64,000 bases of DNA, taken from NCBI GenBank assembly GCA_006176705.1, contig QRFJ01002105.1:361597-425596 (forward strand), written 5' to 3'. The DNA comes from Cocos nucifera. Lineage: Eukaryota > Streptophyta > Magnoliopsida > Arecales > Arecaceae. The number at the start of each line of letters is the position of its first letter. Position 1 is the first letter of the stretch. Of this stretch, positions 32,637 through 45,600 are shown in pieces. The translations under genes and the position numbers were made by a program. The notes beneath the pieces are model-generated. The model had not been told where the DNA came from. It was given only the letters and a program-made list of their open reading frames with translations, and did no database searches.

Positions 32637-34454
32637 TGTAGGAACCAAATCTAGGATTTTAGGACTAGATTTTGAAACTTTTTCAAGATAAGGCAGCAAA
32701 AGACTAAAATAAATCAAAATTTATTCATAAAAAGTAGAGAACCCCTAGATCTAAGATCCTATTACATGATTATAGCATGAGATTAAATAAAAAATTAAAG
32801 ATATTAGAAAGAAAAATATATTGATCATATCAACATGCATCTATACTATATCTAATGCAGGTATGTAATAATAGATTAGATCTATAGTACTTATGCAAGT
32901 TAGACATTCTAACTTGCTGATCCAGGATTGAGGATAATGCTCTAAGCCGCACATGCCTTCGGCCTCTAAGAGTTGTCCACACGAGCCCATGAACCCTGAT
33001 CAGAAGTCCAATGTAGGAAATTAGTATGGTATGCTAGTACTCTGCTGATCCTTCTTCGATGGTCGATCTGATGCTTTCTTCTTCTAGATTTGGACTCTTC
33101 CAAAGATCAAAAGAAAAAGAAGAGATTTTAGATATGAGACACTCTCAAATAATCTCAAAAAGGAGGAGAAGAGAAGAACAAAGCAATCCTAGAAGAAGAC
33201 CCTCTTCTTCTTCTCTGTTCTCTCACCTAGATATCTAGATTGGTGTTTATAAAAATCTAACACCTAAGAAGTCTCTCATCCTAATTTTCACACACCTAAG
33301 TGCTCTCTCAATGATATAAATTTTTTTCAAAAATCAGCCAAAAATTCATCCTATATAGTGAGATATAGAAGAGTCTTGTCTAGATCAGATTCCTAGACAA
33401 GGCAGGACCAAAATAGGCAAGTGGTTGGGGCGCCCAACACTTGGGCACCCTCCTTTTTAATTTTCTGCCATGGACCAGTAAGGAGGGGCACATAAAACCT
33501 CCTTTCTCACCATGGATAAAGGGAGAAAAAATAGGGAGAGAATGCGGTAACAAAAGGGAAGAGTTTTGGTTTGTTGGGATTCTATCATGTAGAGTCCAAC
33601 ACGACAACAACTTTCTATCTATTGACATGGTCCTTAACTAATTCCCAAATAAGTAGGAGAGAAAGAGAAGGGCATGCATGAGAGAGCCTACGGAGAGGTA
33701 TTCAATGCATAAAACAAAGCAAGAAAGGGCATGGGGGTGTTGGGATATATGTGGCACAAGGAGATGAATCCTAGTCTTACTAGGATTCCATATTTGACTT
33801 GGTCAAATATGGTTTCTTAAACCAAATCAAACCAGAAGTAAGTCAAATATGGTTTCTTAAACCAAATCAAATTAGAAGTAACTCAAGCTAATTAAATTAG
33901 ATCTTAACCTAATTAAAAACTTAATTAAATTAGATTTAATTCTAATTTAATTTTTTAATCAAATTAGAAAACTGGATTGATCCAAGTCTTAGTTGAACTA
34001 GGACTAGTTCTTCATTGCACTTGGCTTATCCAATAAACCAATTGAACTTGATCCAATCAAGCCCAAATCAAATTTAATTAAATCATATTTAATTAGACTT
34101 AATCTCAATCTTCTAGCTTAATCAAATTAAGCCAATTAGTAATTCAATTGCTAATCAATCCTCCTGCAACACTTGCACTAGGTTAAACATCAATCATATT
34201 GATCGTTTAACCTTAGAATAATTTTTAATCATTGATCAACCATCCAATCAAATCATGAACTCTCATGTGTGTGTCTCCATAGGTTCGAACCTAAGCCGAT
34301 AGCATAAAAATAAATTTCTATACCAGTCAAAGTGACCATCTAGCAATCATATCCGATGGTCGGATAGGTCAAATATATAGAACAAATATCCTTAGAATCC
34401 ATTTGGGTATAGTTTTTATATAATTCATCTTCTTAACCAAAATGCTCATAGGAC
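32637..34454 (-). repeat. Copia-B-like LTR, minus orientation, truncated
   Basis: Plus-strand start TGTAGGAACC resembles the copia-B LTR end at 2862. The later part (34130-34450) matches the copia-B LTRs over several hundred bases, including a block with TCTATACCAGTC and GTGACCATCTAGCAAT. It stops at AATGCTCATAGGAC, equivalent to about 8155 of the other LTR, because the Sirevirus-like element begins at 34455. About 700 bp are therefore missing here and may lie beyond the right end of that element. Confidence 0.65.
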
Positions 34455-35950
34455 TGTTGACCCCATGATTGATTTTGATGATTACCAAACTATAAGTATT
34501 TAAGTATTTAACCATTTGTTTCATGAGTGGATGTAGGTCTTTCCAGGTATTTAAATTGAAGAATTATTTTAAAAAAAGATCTACAAAAATTTATCAAGTC
34601 AAGATTTTTAAAGAAGATTTTTTTTTAAGCTTTAAAAGATCAGAAGAAAGAGAGCTCTTTAACCAAAATAAGGAAGACATAAAGTAGAATTCAAATAAAA
34701 ATCAAATCTTCTTGATTGAAAGCAAAAATCCCTCAAAATAGTCTTGGAGCAATTTTCGAGATGTCTTAGAATTTTTTTGAGAGCTCTTGAGTGGACTGGC
34801 ATATCCAACTATAGTTTTGGTAGGATTTCGAGAGATCTCGAGTTGAACTCGAGACATCTCAATCTCAGGAGATAGAAACTTAGTTTCTGTGCTCTGAGAG
34901 TAAGAGGTCTTGCAGGATTCTCGAGAGATCTCATGGTTTTAGTGAGACGTCTCGATTCAGAATCGAGAGGTCTCAAAATCTGATGAGAGATCTCATGAAA
35001 AATCAAGAGGTCTCATTTTGCACGGACAGCCTTCAATGGATAGTTTTGCAACGGCTATTTTTCAACCCCAACAGCTATTTCAGAGCTCCCAATGGCTAGA
35101 ACTCTTACTCCAACCATCTCTAAAGGTATTTAAAGATGGAGAATCAATTGAAAAACAAGAAAAAAGGATTTAAAGAGAGAATCTTTCAGTTTCAATGAGG
35201 AACATTGAATATTCAAAGAAAAGAGAAAGAAGGAAAGTTGAGCATAGATTTCAGCAAGCCTTCGAAGCAATCTTCTCCAACATCTTCTTCATCCTCTCAA
35301 GTATAAATTGAAGAAAAGCCAAACTTCGATCGAGCACATCATTTGCTTCTTCATTGGGATTTAAAGAGTTTCATTTCTATTTTTATTTCTGTATTGAATT
35401 TTTGTACTTATATTTTTGATTTCTTTATAATTTTTTTGGGGAAAGAAACTTGGGGATTAGGCCCATCCAAGCCCGAAATTGGATATTATAGATTTTGATT
35501 GGTGAGCCCGAAAAATCAACTGGGTTAATAATGATCTTGAAAAACTATTAGTGTAAGATTTTGGTTGATGCTTCTATGAAAACTAATTAGGTTTGTTTGT
35601 GAGTCTGAAAAAATAAGCACACTGTAATCAAAAGTAGATTATAGTGAAAATCTTAAGAAAAGCTTGGAAAGTGGATGTAGGAGTGCGTTGCTCCAAACCA
35701 CTATAAAATCCTATGTATTTATGTTATATTTTTAATTCTTGCTTTACTTGTTTTATTATTTGCTTAGATTAGCTTTCAAATTTTTTCATAGCATTTGTAT
35801 ATCCTAAAATTGCTACTTCTTATATTGTTTATATTTGAATCACACTACTTAAGTTAAAATCAAAGCACATACCTATTTAGAAAGTAAATTTGGTTAAAAT
35901 TTTATAAGAACCCAATTTAGCCCTCCCTCTTGGGTTGCTACCTCTGGGCA
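34455..35950 (+). repeat. Sirevirus-like 5' LTR
   Basis: 1,496 bp, starting TGTTGACCCCATGATTG and ending CTACCTCTGGGCA, followed by an initiator-Met primer site. These ends, together with the gag that follows, fit the Sirevirus lineage of Ty1/copia. Within it, 34790-35030 is packed with GAGATCTC-like palindromes. A TATA-like TATTTAAAG is at 35127-35135. Confidence 0.85.
34790..35030 (+). repeat. Palindrome cluster in the Sirevirus-like LTR
   Basis: Variants of TCGAGAGATCTC, GAGACATCTC, GAGACGTCTCGA and GAGAGATCTCAT occur at least seven times in 240 bp, about 100-330 bp before the TATA-like site. Repeated palindromes upstream of the TATA box have been reported as a hallmark of Sirevirus LTRs. 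Confidence 0.75.
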
Positions 35951-35955
35951 ATAAT

Positions 35956-35970
35956 TGGTATCAGAGCAGG
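35956..35970 (+). promoter_or_regulatory. Primer binding site of the Sirevirus-like element
   Basis: TGGTATCAGAGCAGG lies five bases after the LTR end. Confidence 0.9.
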
Positions 35971-36015
35971 TACTCTATTATTAATTATTGACCTAACCGT
36001 CTAGAGTAAAAGATC

Positions 36016-37724
36016 ATGGAAACCCCATTTAGTTCATTATTTATTGAGGACCAATCCATATCTAGACCACCACTATTTAATAGCATAAATTATATATTTT
36101 GGAAAGCTAGAATGAAAATTTTCATACAAGCTTTAGATTATGACATGTGAGGAGTCATAACTAGAGGACCACACACCCATAATTGAAATTAATGGTATGT
36201 CTATTCCCAAACCAAAAAAGAATTGGGATGATTTTGATAAGAAGATGGCTCAATTAAATTCTAAAGCCATCAATGTACTTTATTGCTCTCTTGATGTATA
36301 AGAATTTAATAGAATATCCACTTGTACATCAGCAAAAGAAATTTGAAAAAGATTGGAAGTGACTCATGAGGAAACAAGCCAAGTAAAAAACTCCAAAATT
36401 AATTTACTTGTTCATAAATATGAAATATTTAAAATAAAAAAATATGAGTCAATTTCTAAAATATTTTTCAAATCTACTGATATTATTAATGCTCTAAATG
36501 GTCTTGGCAAAACCTTTACTAACTATGAACTTGTTTGCAAGGTTTTAAGGTCTTTGCCAAAAGAATGGGAAGCAAAGGTGACAGCCATATAAGAAGCAAA
36601 AGACCTCACCAAGCTATTCCTAGAAGAATTGATGGGTTTACTCATGACTCATGAGTTAAACTTGGCTCAAAAGGAAGAAGAAGAAGAGCCAAGAAAGATG
36701 AAGACCATTGCCTTCAAATCTATTATACAACATGAAGAAAGCGATGAGTCGAAAGAAGAAGAAGATGAAGAAGAGAGTGAAGATGATGATGAGGACATGG
36801 AGCTATTCATAAGTAAATTCAAAAAGTTCCTCATAAAGAAAACTATGAAGAAGAAAGAAAAAGAAGAAGAAAAAGAAAGAAAGAGTATCACCTATTATAA
36901 CTACAATAAAAGGGGACACTACAAGCCGGATTGCCTCCTACTCAAAAAGTATTCCAAAAGAACTAAGAAAAGAACTATGCTAAGAATTTGGGATGACAGT
37001 GACACTTCAAGCTTGGATGTAGAAAAGAAAATGAAAAATCTTTACCTCATGGCCATTGAAGATGAGGTAAAATCAGAAAACTCCTCTAAGTTCACATTCA
37101 ATGAGTTATTTGAAGCCTTTAGCGATTTAATGGATGAATATAAAAAACTAAGATTGAATAATAAAGAGCTTAAAAGATCTAGTCTTCTTCTAGCTGATGA
37201 AAAGAATAAACTATTGATTGAAAAAGAAGATATCTTGAAAAAAAAATATTTTGGCTAAAGTAAAAGAAGAATGGATTAAATATGAAAATTCTTTAGTTAA
37301 AGAAAACATGAAGCTTAAAAAGGATAATGATACTTTAAGATTCTTCTTAAAAAAAATAAAAATTTTTTAAATGAAAAGAAAGAGCTCTTGGGAGAAAACA
37401 AAAAATTAAGAAAAGAGATTGAAGTTTTAAAATCTATTGCTGAAATGTTTACGATTAGTTTTCAAAATCTTCAATCTATGGTAAAAGTTAATGAAACTAT
37501 TTTTAATAAAATAGAAATTGATTTTAATATTTCTAGAAAGTAGCAAAATGCTAGAAAGTACCATTAAATGCTTTAAATGTAATCAAATTGGCCATAAAAT
37601 TTTGGAATGCAACTTTAAAAGAATTGGCCAAGCCTTAATAAAGCAAATATGGGTTCCAAAAGGAACCATATGCTCTAACATCCATGGATCCAAGTTGACT
37701 TGGGTACCAAAATCTAGTAAATGA
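36016..37724 (+). pseudogene. Sirevirus-like gag (decayed)
   Basis: The reading starts at ATG 36016 and shows the gag entry typical of this lineage (N-Y-I-F-W-K-A-R-M-K-I-F-I-Q-A). It runs into stops (one is a Trp codon turned TGA near 36147) and continues in the frames 36353-36592 and 36629-37258. The latter has a strongly acidic stretch and a zinc knuckle at 36893-36934 whose first two cysteines are tyrosine. A Lys/Glu-rich coiled coil follows. A second zinc knuckle at 37569-37610 (C-F-K-C-N-Q-I-G-H-K-I-L-E-C) is intact, followed by W-V-P-K repeats. Frameshifts near 37255 and 37370 break the frame. No protease, integrase or polymerase follows. Confidence 0.85.
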
Positions 37725-39562
37725 TTTTGCAGGTACTCCAAGGATCCAATGGAATGAAAAGAGAAAAATTTTTGATGGATGCCTTAAAAATAAAAATGGA
37801 TGGATAATGCTTTTGGATAAAATCTAAATTTTTCTCATATCATACCATCAATATTTATTTGATTAATTCTATTAATTCTAATAATCTATTTATATAGTTT
37901 CACATCATATTTACTTACTTAAAATACTTTCTATGTTTTGATGAGATTAGAATGATTGATTGATTTTGATGCTTGAAATGATTTGAATACTTTGATTTTT
38001 AAATCAACATGCTCTCTTCTATATATCATGCTATGGATGAAATGGTTTTATCTTAAAATTTAGTATGATATCTTAAGCCTCCCTATATCAATTTTATAAT
38101 TGATGAATTTAATTTAAAAAATGCTTAATTGGGTGTGAAAATTTTAATTGCTAAACCTACAAAAAAAACTAATTTTTTTTTGGCATTCCCTATGAAAAGC
38201 TAAATTATCAAAATTCTTCTAAAAATTTAAAACTTCCTAGTTGAACTGAATATATAAAGCCTTCATCCAATTTTCTCTTGATTTGATCTTATTTAAATTG
38301 ATTATTGCAACCCCCTAATTAATTATTGTTTATGATCCTCTAAATTTTCTTGAATATCTCTCTTGATCATTGATTTGATTGACTCTTTAATCTTAAAAGA
38401 AAATTTATTGATAAATATTCTTATTTTATTTCAATTGATTGATTTTGAAAATTGAATTTGAAAAATGATCTTCTTGAATCTTTTGAAGTTGATATCTAAT
38501 AAAATGTTTCAAGGAAGTTATCATTTATCCTTAAAGCAAAACTTTTAAAGAGGACTTCAATTTTAAGTGATTGATATTAAATATTTTACTATTTTTTATG
38601 TATTTGATTGATCTATCTTTTGGCAAAAAGAGAAGAATGTCTTTGTTTCAAATCTAGTTCTGTACTGCTATATCATTTGATATAATATCATTTGAGATAA
38701 ATTCAAAAATTCATATTTTTTCTGAAACTATAATTGCTTGATTTTTTCTAAGAAAAGAAAGAGATGATATTTTGAAGAATAACTTAAAATCTCTTTATGG
38801 TGTATCTTGACTGATTTGCTAATATCAACTCAAATTAATTTATTTGAATCAATTTATCTTTATCAATTCAAAACTAAATTCATTGATATCAAGTTGAATT
38901 TGCAAATTAATCTTTAAATGGTATTGAACTGTTAAGAAAATCATAATTTGATCTAAATTTTAATTTAATTGTTATCAAGAAGTTTCTTCCTAAGAGAAAT
39001 TTTACTCTTGGTATCATTGGTACCATTCTTGACTTGCATTTTATTATATTATTTTTTGGTAAAAGAATTATATATAATATCTCAAATCTATTTTACATTG
39101 ATAAACTCTTGATATGATATTTCTTGAGACAAATTCAAAGAATCTCATACATTTTTTTGAACTTAATTGAGTGAATATTTTGTTTGATTAATGCTTATTT
39201 AACTCAATTGATGCTTGTACTTTTAAATTATATTTAATTTTAAAATGACATTATTTGCTAAAGTAAGGAAGAGAAATTATTAAAGAAGAAATGATCAATT
39301 ATCTGAAAAGGGCTTTGAAATTGAAAATATCTTTTAAATTTAGAAAATCTAAATTTAGTAGTTAAATTCATATTTAATTTGCTTGATTTAAAAGAAAAAG
39401 GAAGAGAAAAATTAAAAAGTAAATTTATCTAGCATTAATTATGAAAAATAAGAAAAATGATATTATCTAGCTTTGATTGAAAATTCTAATTAACTTATAT
39501 TAAGGTAAATGAACATTGATTTCATTATACTTTTGAGCCTTAATATGATATAATGATTCCAT
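37725..39562 (+). other. AT-rich remnant of the Sirevirus-like element, pol deleted
   Basis: Very AT-rich with no convincing frame. It should contain pol but shows none of its motifs, so pol was deleted before or after insertion. It resembles the non-coding region found between pol and the 3' LTR in Sireviruses and continues at 60016 after the copia-A insertion. GGCAAAAAGAGAAGAATG at about 38622 looks like an additional purine tract. Confidence 0.5.
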
Positions 39563-41518
39563 TGTTAGATATGTGTGCCTAAGAAGCCAGATTGGTTGAT
39601 ACTTGTAATACACTTCTAAGGACAAAATTATAATTTTAACTATAAATAATAAAATATATTTTTTTATCACAGTGTGTATTTGAAAGTATCTATAATACAT
39701 CCCTTGAGTTAATGGTAATGATAGTTCATATTTTCAAGAGTTGAAAATTTAAGACAAGAATTTTTATTATTAACTTATAAAATGCTTCCGATCGTAGGAT
39801 TATCATGAGGATGGTGATTGATCTAGAAGGTTGGTGTATGATCGCTTCTTTAGGATAGATGAGTCTTGAGTCTATGGTGTAGAGACATCGGAGTAAGAGT
39901 ATAGGTACTCGTTAGAGAACGAGGGCACTGAGCATGACTACCTCGAGCAGTCATGAGGAAGTCTATCTTTTTATCGATGACTGGCTCGAAGCTATAGTGG
40001 TGTGTCCAGTTCTTTGACCTAAGGTGCATCGATAGTTTACCTTGAGGGTGTTATAGTTTGACTATACCATAACTCAGTCTCCTAGTTATTCGAAACCCTA
40101 AGGTGTATGTTGGCTATAGCATGTTCATTATAGGAATTGGATTGCACCAATAGGGGATCTATCTACCTCGGTAGATGAGGAGCAGTCTTATGATGATCAT
40201 GAGAATCAAGTCCATAAGCCCATGGCCATGGCAGAGTGAAATAATAGAAAGAGTTTCTATTAGAATTTTCACATTGGACTTGAATCGAATGATTAATTCA
40301 TATGATGGATATTAGGGTTTGATGATATCACCTTAACCATAATCCAGTCGGAGATCAAGATAGAGGAACCTAATCACATAGGTAACTACACCAAGAGGTT
40401 CGCTTTTAGTTCTGATGGATTGCTATCATATGCTACTAGATGTCACTGATGGATTTTGGGAGCAATTAGAATGATTTGGATGATCGATCATACTAGTTGT
40501 CTGAATCAGAAAAATTTTGATCCATCGGAAGGTGTTTTGGTAATGTCGATGATAGAGATCGCGACATATCCCATTACCAAATGGAATTGAACCTAACTAG
40601 ATCACACAAACAAAAGTTTGGATTTGGATGTCATCAATTCGACTAACCCAGTTTAATTGATTTGAATAAGATTCAATTAGGTTCAAGGAAATCGTGCTAG
40701 CACACGATTGAGCCTAATGTTCTCCTTTAATAATCATTAAAGCATGTCTCGACTGAGCTAAATGTGTTTGGACTCACTCAAAAATTTTTACTTGGTCTGA
40801 CTGGAGCTTGTCTAGATCAAAAAAGAGTTGTCTTAATTTATGAAATAAATTTAAGACAATACCTGCCATTTTCGGTCATCTGTTAATTCCTATTTTCGAA
40901 TATTGGTCAAATGTTGACCTTGGACACTTGGACATCTGCCCATGTGTCATGTGCCTATAGGAGAGTACCTGGGGCCTTGTCCCCCTACTAAATATAAACA
41001 GGAAGAGGGTGCACGCCTAGGGAGGCATGAGCCCCATAAGGATAAAGGAGTCCTATACAGATGGGACTCTAGGGTTGCTTCACGGGATTAAACTCTATGG
41101 CGCCAAGAACTCTTGTTTGACCCAGTTTTGGCGCCACCTTAGGAGGGTTTTGAGGGCCTCTCATCTGATTGGATTAGATGATGTCATCTAATCAATCAGA
41201 TTTTGATCTGATTGCTCAAAGGGTCATGATTGATCGGGATGATGTGGCACTGCATGGCGCAGCAGGGTCTATATAAACCGTATCTATGCCTAGGTTTTTA
41301 AATGCTTCTGCCTATAGACCATGCCACAAAGCCTCTCTCCCTCCTTCTCCATGCCATCCTCTAGTCCTCTCTCTCCTCTCCACGCCCAAGGGATTTTGGG
41401 CATGAATAAGGTACGATCCAAGCAAGTGAAAGACGCCAGAAAAGGAAGAAGGCATCACTGCTGCAAGAGACAATGGCAGTTCTTCAAAAGGAGTTTTGAA
41501 GACCTTCAAGATCAGATC
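39563..41518 (+). repeat. Copia-A 5' LTR, first part
   Basis: Starts TGTTAGATATGTGTGCC; interrupted after 1,956 bp by copia-N. The LTR resumes at 51503 and ends at 51833, giving 2,287 bp in total, against 2,281 bp for the 3' LTR. Confidence 0.95.
41269..41279 (+). promoter_or_regulatory. TATA box of the copia-A 5' LTR
   Basis: CTATATAAACC preceded by GCAGGGT, matching 59431-59443 in the 3' LTR. Copia-N inserted about 240 bp downstream, so a transcript from here would run into copia-N antisense to it. Confidence 0.65.
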
Positions 41519-44020
41519 TGATGGATTTGATGTACAGGGCAGAAGCATGGATTTCAAAGTAAAAACATGCAATCAAATAAACCAAATCCAAATCCTAGAA
41601 CCACCTTATTAGAAATTAAATCATATAACATGCATTTGTAATATAAAAGAAAGTATTAGAACATACCTCTTATCGCTAAACCCTAAATTGACCCTGATCG
41701 TCGGTAGTAGTTCGTCAGGGTTTCCACCAGGTACCCACGTGTTCACGCTCCAATGTTGATCCATACAGAGACTTGACCAAGACACCAGCACCTCTGATTT
41801 ATATAATTAAAATTCTTATAATAAGAACTTTAATTAAATGGGCAAGACCTTCTTAAGCCTTTATGTCACCTTCCTTGCCTTTCCTTATCTATCTTTCTTT
41901 TTCTTTTGTCTTCTTAATTTTTCTTCCTAATCTCTTAGTCTTAAGATGACTTCTTATCCTTATAATGACAAGGTCTAGACAAGAGAAAGGAAGAAAGAAA
42001 ATTGGATAAAAAGAAACTCTTGTAAGAAAGAAAAGATAATGTTCACTCACCCGGACTCTTGGTGTGCACCCCTATTTATAATGTACGTAGGGGTGCCAAC
42101 AAAAAATCTCACGCCCTTTCCTCATCAAATTCTCATGCCCCATCAGCCAATCTCATGCCTCATCAGTAAAAAATGAGATATAGACTTAGTCCAAGAGGTG
42201 CCTTAAAGCAGAAGGACTCTTGGATTAATTCTACGTAAGTTTTTACGAAGAGTCGCAATGCTTCATCTTTGGCGCCACCCTTTTCATCCATTAGATCATG
42301 AAACAAAACCATCCAATGGCTCTAAAAAGGGATGCCCATTCAGCAAGAAGGCATGGAGATAAACATTGAATAGTCAAAGTCCCAAGAGACTTTGACTTAG
42401 TCCAAGAGACGTCAAGGAGGAGTAGGCGGCATGGAGTCTTGGGCGGCAAGGGGGCTTGGGCGACAAAACATCCTGGGTGAAAAATTTAAAAAAAAAAAGA
42501 AGTATTTCATCTACAGAAGGACTCTTCTATGCCCCATATCAGATGTCCATGCCAATTAAAAAATATTTATGCGACATAACATATGGAAAAAGTCAAAGAA
42601 GGTAGGCGCCATCTTATTCCATGCGCCAAAGAGTCCTTTGCGCATGAAAGACTTCCCACGCACAAGAGAGAGACTCTCTGGCATGTGGGATGCAGGTATG
42701 TGGCACCCAATCTAAAGCCCAATCAATCTAGGTTAATCCAACTCAAGACCAAATCTTATTTGGCTCAAATCGGATCTTAAATTAGCCCAAATTGGAAGCC
42801 GATTCGAATCCAATTTGAATCTAGATGCTAGGGTTTGCTATATGTGCTAGCATATTCATCTTGCAAACATGGTCTAATCTAATTAGACCCTTAATCAATT
42901 CTCTTTGTGTGTGACCCATTGGGTTCCACATCTAACCAGCAGTGAGTCAGGGTGTGATTTGACCTAATCTGGTTAGAACTCAACCAAACCGATTTAGGTC
43001 AAAACTAGCCAACCCAATTTGACTTAATTTAGAACACTTTCTAATTTAATGATCAAATTAAAATTTTAATTTGATCAAACCCACAAGACATGATTGACGT
43101 CTAGCAACATATCATGACTATTCCTAGAAAGATGTGAAATTTTGATGAAAATACCAAAAATATCCTTCAGTGAAAATTACCATGCAACTAGATCCTTCGA
43201 TCTTCCTGCATCCTGAATATGACTCTGGGTATGGAAATATGTCAATCCCAATATCATATTCATTTCTCTTTCAATCTTATGATAATGATTCATTTAATAA
43301 AATATTAGAAATCATTTCTAATTTTCATCATGCTTTGATCAAAGTCTTCCTGAATCATTATTTGTTTGAAGCAGGTAGGATGCTATTTCCTCTTACCAGG
43401 AGAGATCGATTTCTTGTTAACCTACTCACAATCTTCATATATATAATCTACCATATCCAGATCATCCCATACATAACTAAGTCATGAATGAGTATGAACC
43501 AAAATATGGATTTATATATATATAAGATTCTATGGTAGTTTCAGGTCAAAGGATTACATGCACAAATTCCACTATGAGAACCATCTATTGACATGTAGAT
43601 AAGACTCCATTAGATATTCTCAATTTGGATCAATTCAGTGAACTCATTCTCTAATGAGCACCCACATTCTTGTATTAGTGTCATACACAAGTTATTGTGA
43701 GATCAATCACCCTCTTAATCGAGCATACAAAGAATGTGCTAGTCTTACCGAAAAATATTGATCCCTAACTCAATGTCCCATCGACTAGGAATATTTAAAT
43801 TAGGATTTTAAGATTTTAGGTCTCACTAGTATGATCTCATCATAATCCTAAAATCATAGCCCTAATTTATAGAGTTCATCATAATCTTAAATAAATAATA
43901 AGACACTGCATATGATGAAATAAATGCCTTTATTTATTAAAAATATCATTACATGAGTCTGGAAGACAAAGAACATCCAAATAAATAAAAATAAATTGGC
44001 TTGAGGGCATATTCCTTTCA
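41519..44020 (-). repeat. Copia-N 3' LTR
   Basis: 2,502 bp; on the minus strand it starts TGAAAGGAATATGCCC and ends CAAATCCATCA. A TATA box TTATAAATAGG lies on the minus strand at 42071-42081. An open frame antisense to the element (43170-43487) is shared with the other LTR. Confidence 0.95.
42071..42081 (-). promoter_or_regulatory. TATA box of the copia-N LTR
   Basis: The minus strand reads ATTATAAATAGGGGTGCACACC, identical at 49562-49572 in the 5' LTR, where it would drive the element. It lies about 550 bp before the LTR end. Confidence 0.65.
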
Positions 44021-44031
44021 ATCTCCCACTT
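44021..44031 (-). promoter_or_regulatory. Polypurine tract of copia-N
   Basis: The minus strand reads AAGTGGGAGAT directly before the 3' LTR, the same core (AAGTGGGAG) as in copia-A at 57724. It overlaps the end of the RNase H frame by a few bases. Confidence 0.85.
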
Positions 44032-44034
44032 GCA

Positions 44035-45600
44035 CTAAAGCCAATCACCCTTATATTTTAATCCCATACAATCAAGGTGGCGATCAAACAGTTGCAGTGG
44101 TAAAGCCTTAGTGAATGGGTCTGCTATGTTGTTCTTTGTATCCACTCGTTCTATGACCACATCTTGTCTTTCAATAATTTCTCGAATGAGATGGAAGCAT
44201 CTCAGAATGTGTTTGGATTTATGATGAGACCTTGGTTCCTTTGCTTGAGCTACAGCTCCAGTATTATCACAGTAAAGTGGTACTGGATTCTCAATTTTCA
44301 GGAATAACACCCTAATTTCAGTGATGAACTTCTTCATCCAGACAGCTTCCTTGGCGGCTTCACTTACAGCTATGTATTCTGCTTCAGTGGTTGAGTCAGC
44401 TACAGTTGGCTGCTTAGTACTCTTCCAACTCACTGCTCCATCATTCAGAGTAAAGACATACCCTAAAATGGATTTGCTATCATCTAGGTCTGATTGAAAA
44501 CTAGAGTCAGAATATGCTTCTAGTTTAAGATCAGAACCACCATATACTAGAAAAATATCTTTAGTCCTTCTCAAGTACTTAAGAATATTTTTCACAGCTT
44601 TCCAATGATCCTCTCCTGGATCAGCTTGAAATCTACTTGCAATGCCTAAAGCATAAGCAACATCAGGCCTTGTACATAACATGGCATACATTATTGATCC
44701 AACAGCCGAAGCATAAGGAATAGAACTCATTCTATTTCTCTCTTCAGGTGTCTTTGGAGACATCTTTTTAGAGAGATGTATGCCTTGACTCATGGGTAAA
44801 TAACCTCTTTTACTCCCATCCATACTGAATCTTTTCAGTATTAAGTCAATGTACCTTGATTGGGACAAGCCTAGCATCCTCTTAGATCTATCTCTATAGA
44901 TCTTTATTCCTAGTATATAGGATGCTTCTCCCAAATCTTTCATGGAAAACTTATTTGATAGCCATAATTTGACTGATTGTAACATTGGGATATCATTCCC
45001 AATGAGGAGTATGTCATCTACATACAGAACCAAGAAGACTATGGTTCTCCCACTAGTTTTCTTGTACACACATGGTTCATCAACATTCTTGATAAAACCA
45101 AACTCTTTTACTGTTTCATCAAAATGGATGTTCCAACTCCTTGATGCTTGCTTTAATCCATAAATGGATCTCTTAAGCTTGCATACCTAATTTGGTCTCT
45201 TCATTTGACTCAAATCCTTCTGGCTGTGACATATAGACCTTCCTCCTCAAGGAAACCATTAAGGAAGGCAATCTTTACATCCATTTGCCATATTTCATAG
45301 TCGTGGTATGCTGCTATAGCAAGCATAATCCGAATAGATTTGAGCATGGCAATAGGTGAAAATGTTTCATCATAATCAATCCTCTATTTTTGCCTAAAAC
45401 CCTTAGCCACCAATCTGGCCTTATAGGTTTCAATTTGACCATCAGCTCCAATCTTTTTCTTAAAAATCCATTTGCATCCAATAGGATTTATATCCTCTGG
45501 TGCATCCACCAAAGTCCATACTTTGTTGGTGTGCATGGATTCCATTTCGGATTGCATGGCAGCCAGCCATTTGTAAGAGTCCTTATTTTTGACTGCTTTT
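44035..45600 (-). pseudogene. Copia-N reverse transcriptase and RNase H
   Basis: The C-terminal 344 codons (45069-44035) form one open frame with the catalytic Y-V-D-D at 45013-45024, the connection, and an RNase H holding A-D-S-T-T-E-A-E-Y-I-A and a terminal A-D-P-F-T-K-A-L-P motif. It ends in a normal stop just before the polypurine tract. The N-terminal half (about 45600-45070, with G-C-K-W-I-F-K-K-K and L-V-A-K-G-F) is in other frames, with a stop near 45386 and a frameshift near 45190-45240. Reverse transcriptase is thus recognisable over its whole length but cannot be translated as one protein. Confidence 0.9.

Noticed and set aside
36667..36891. Ser-rich 74-codon frame on the minus strand
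   Set aside because: It is the shadow of the Glu/Lys-rich acidic stretch of the Sirevirus-like gag on the plus strand.
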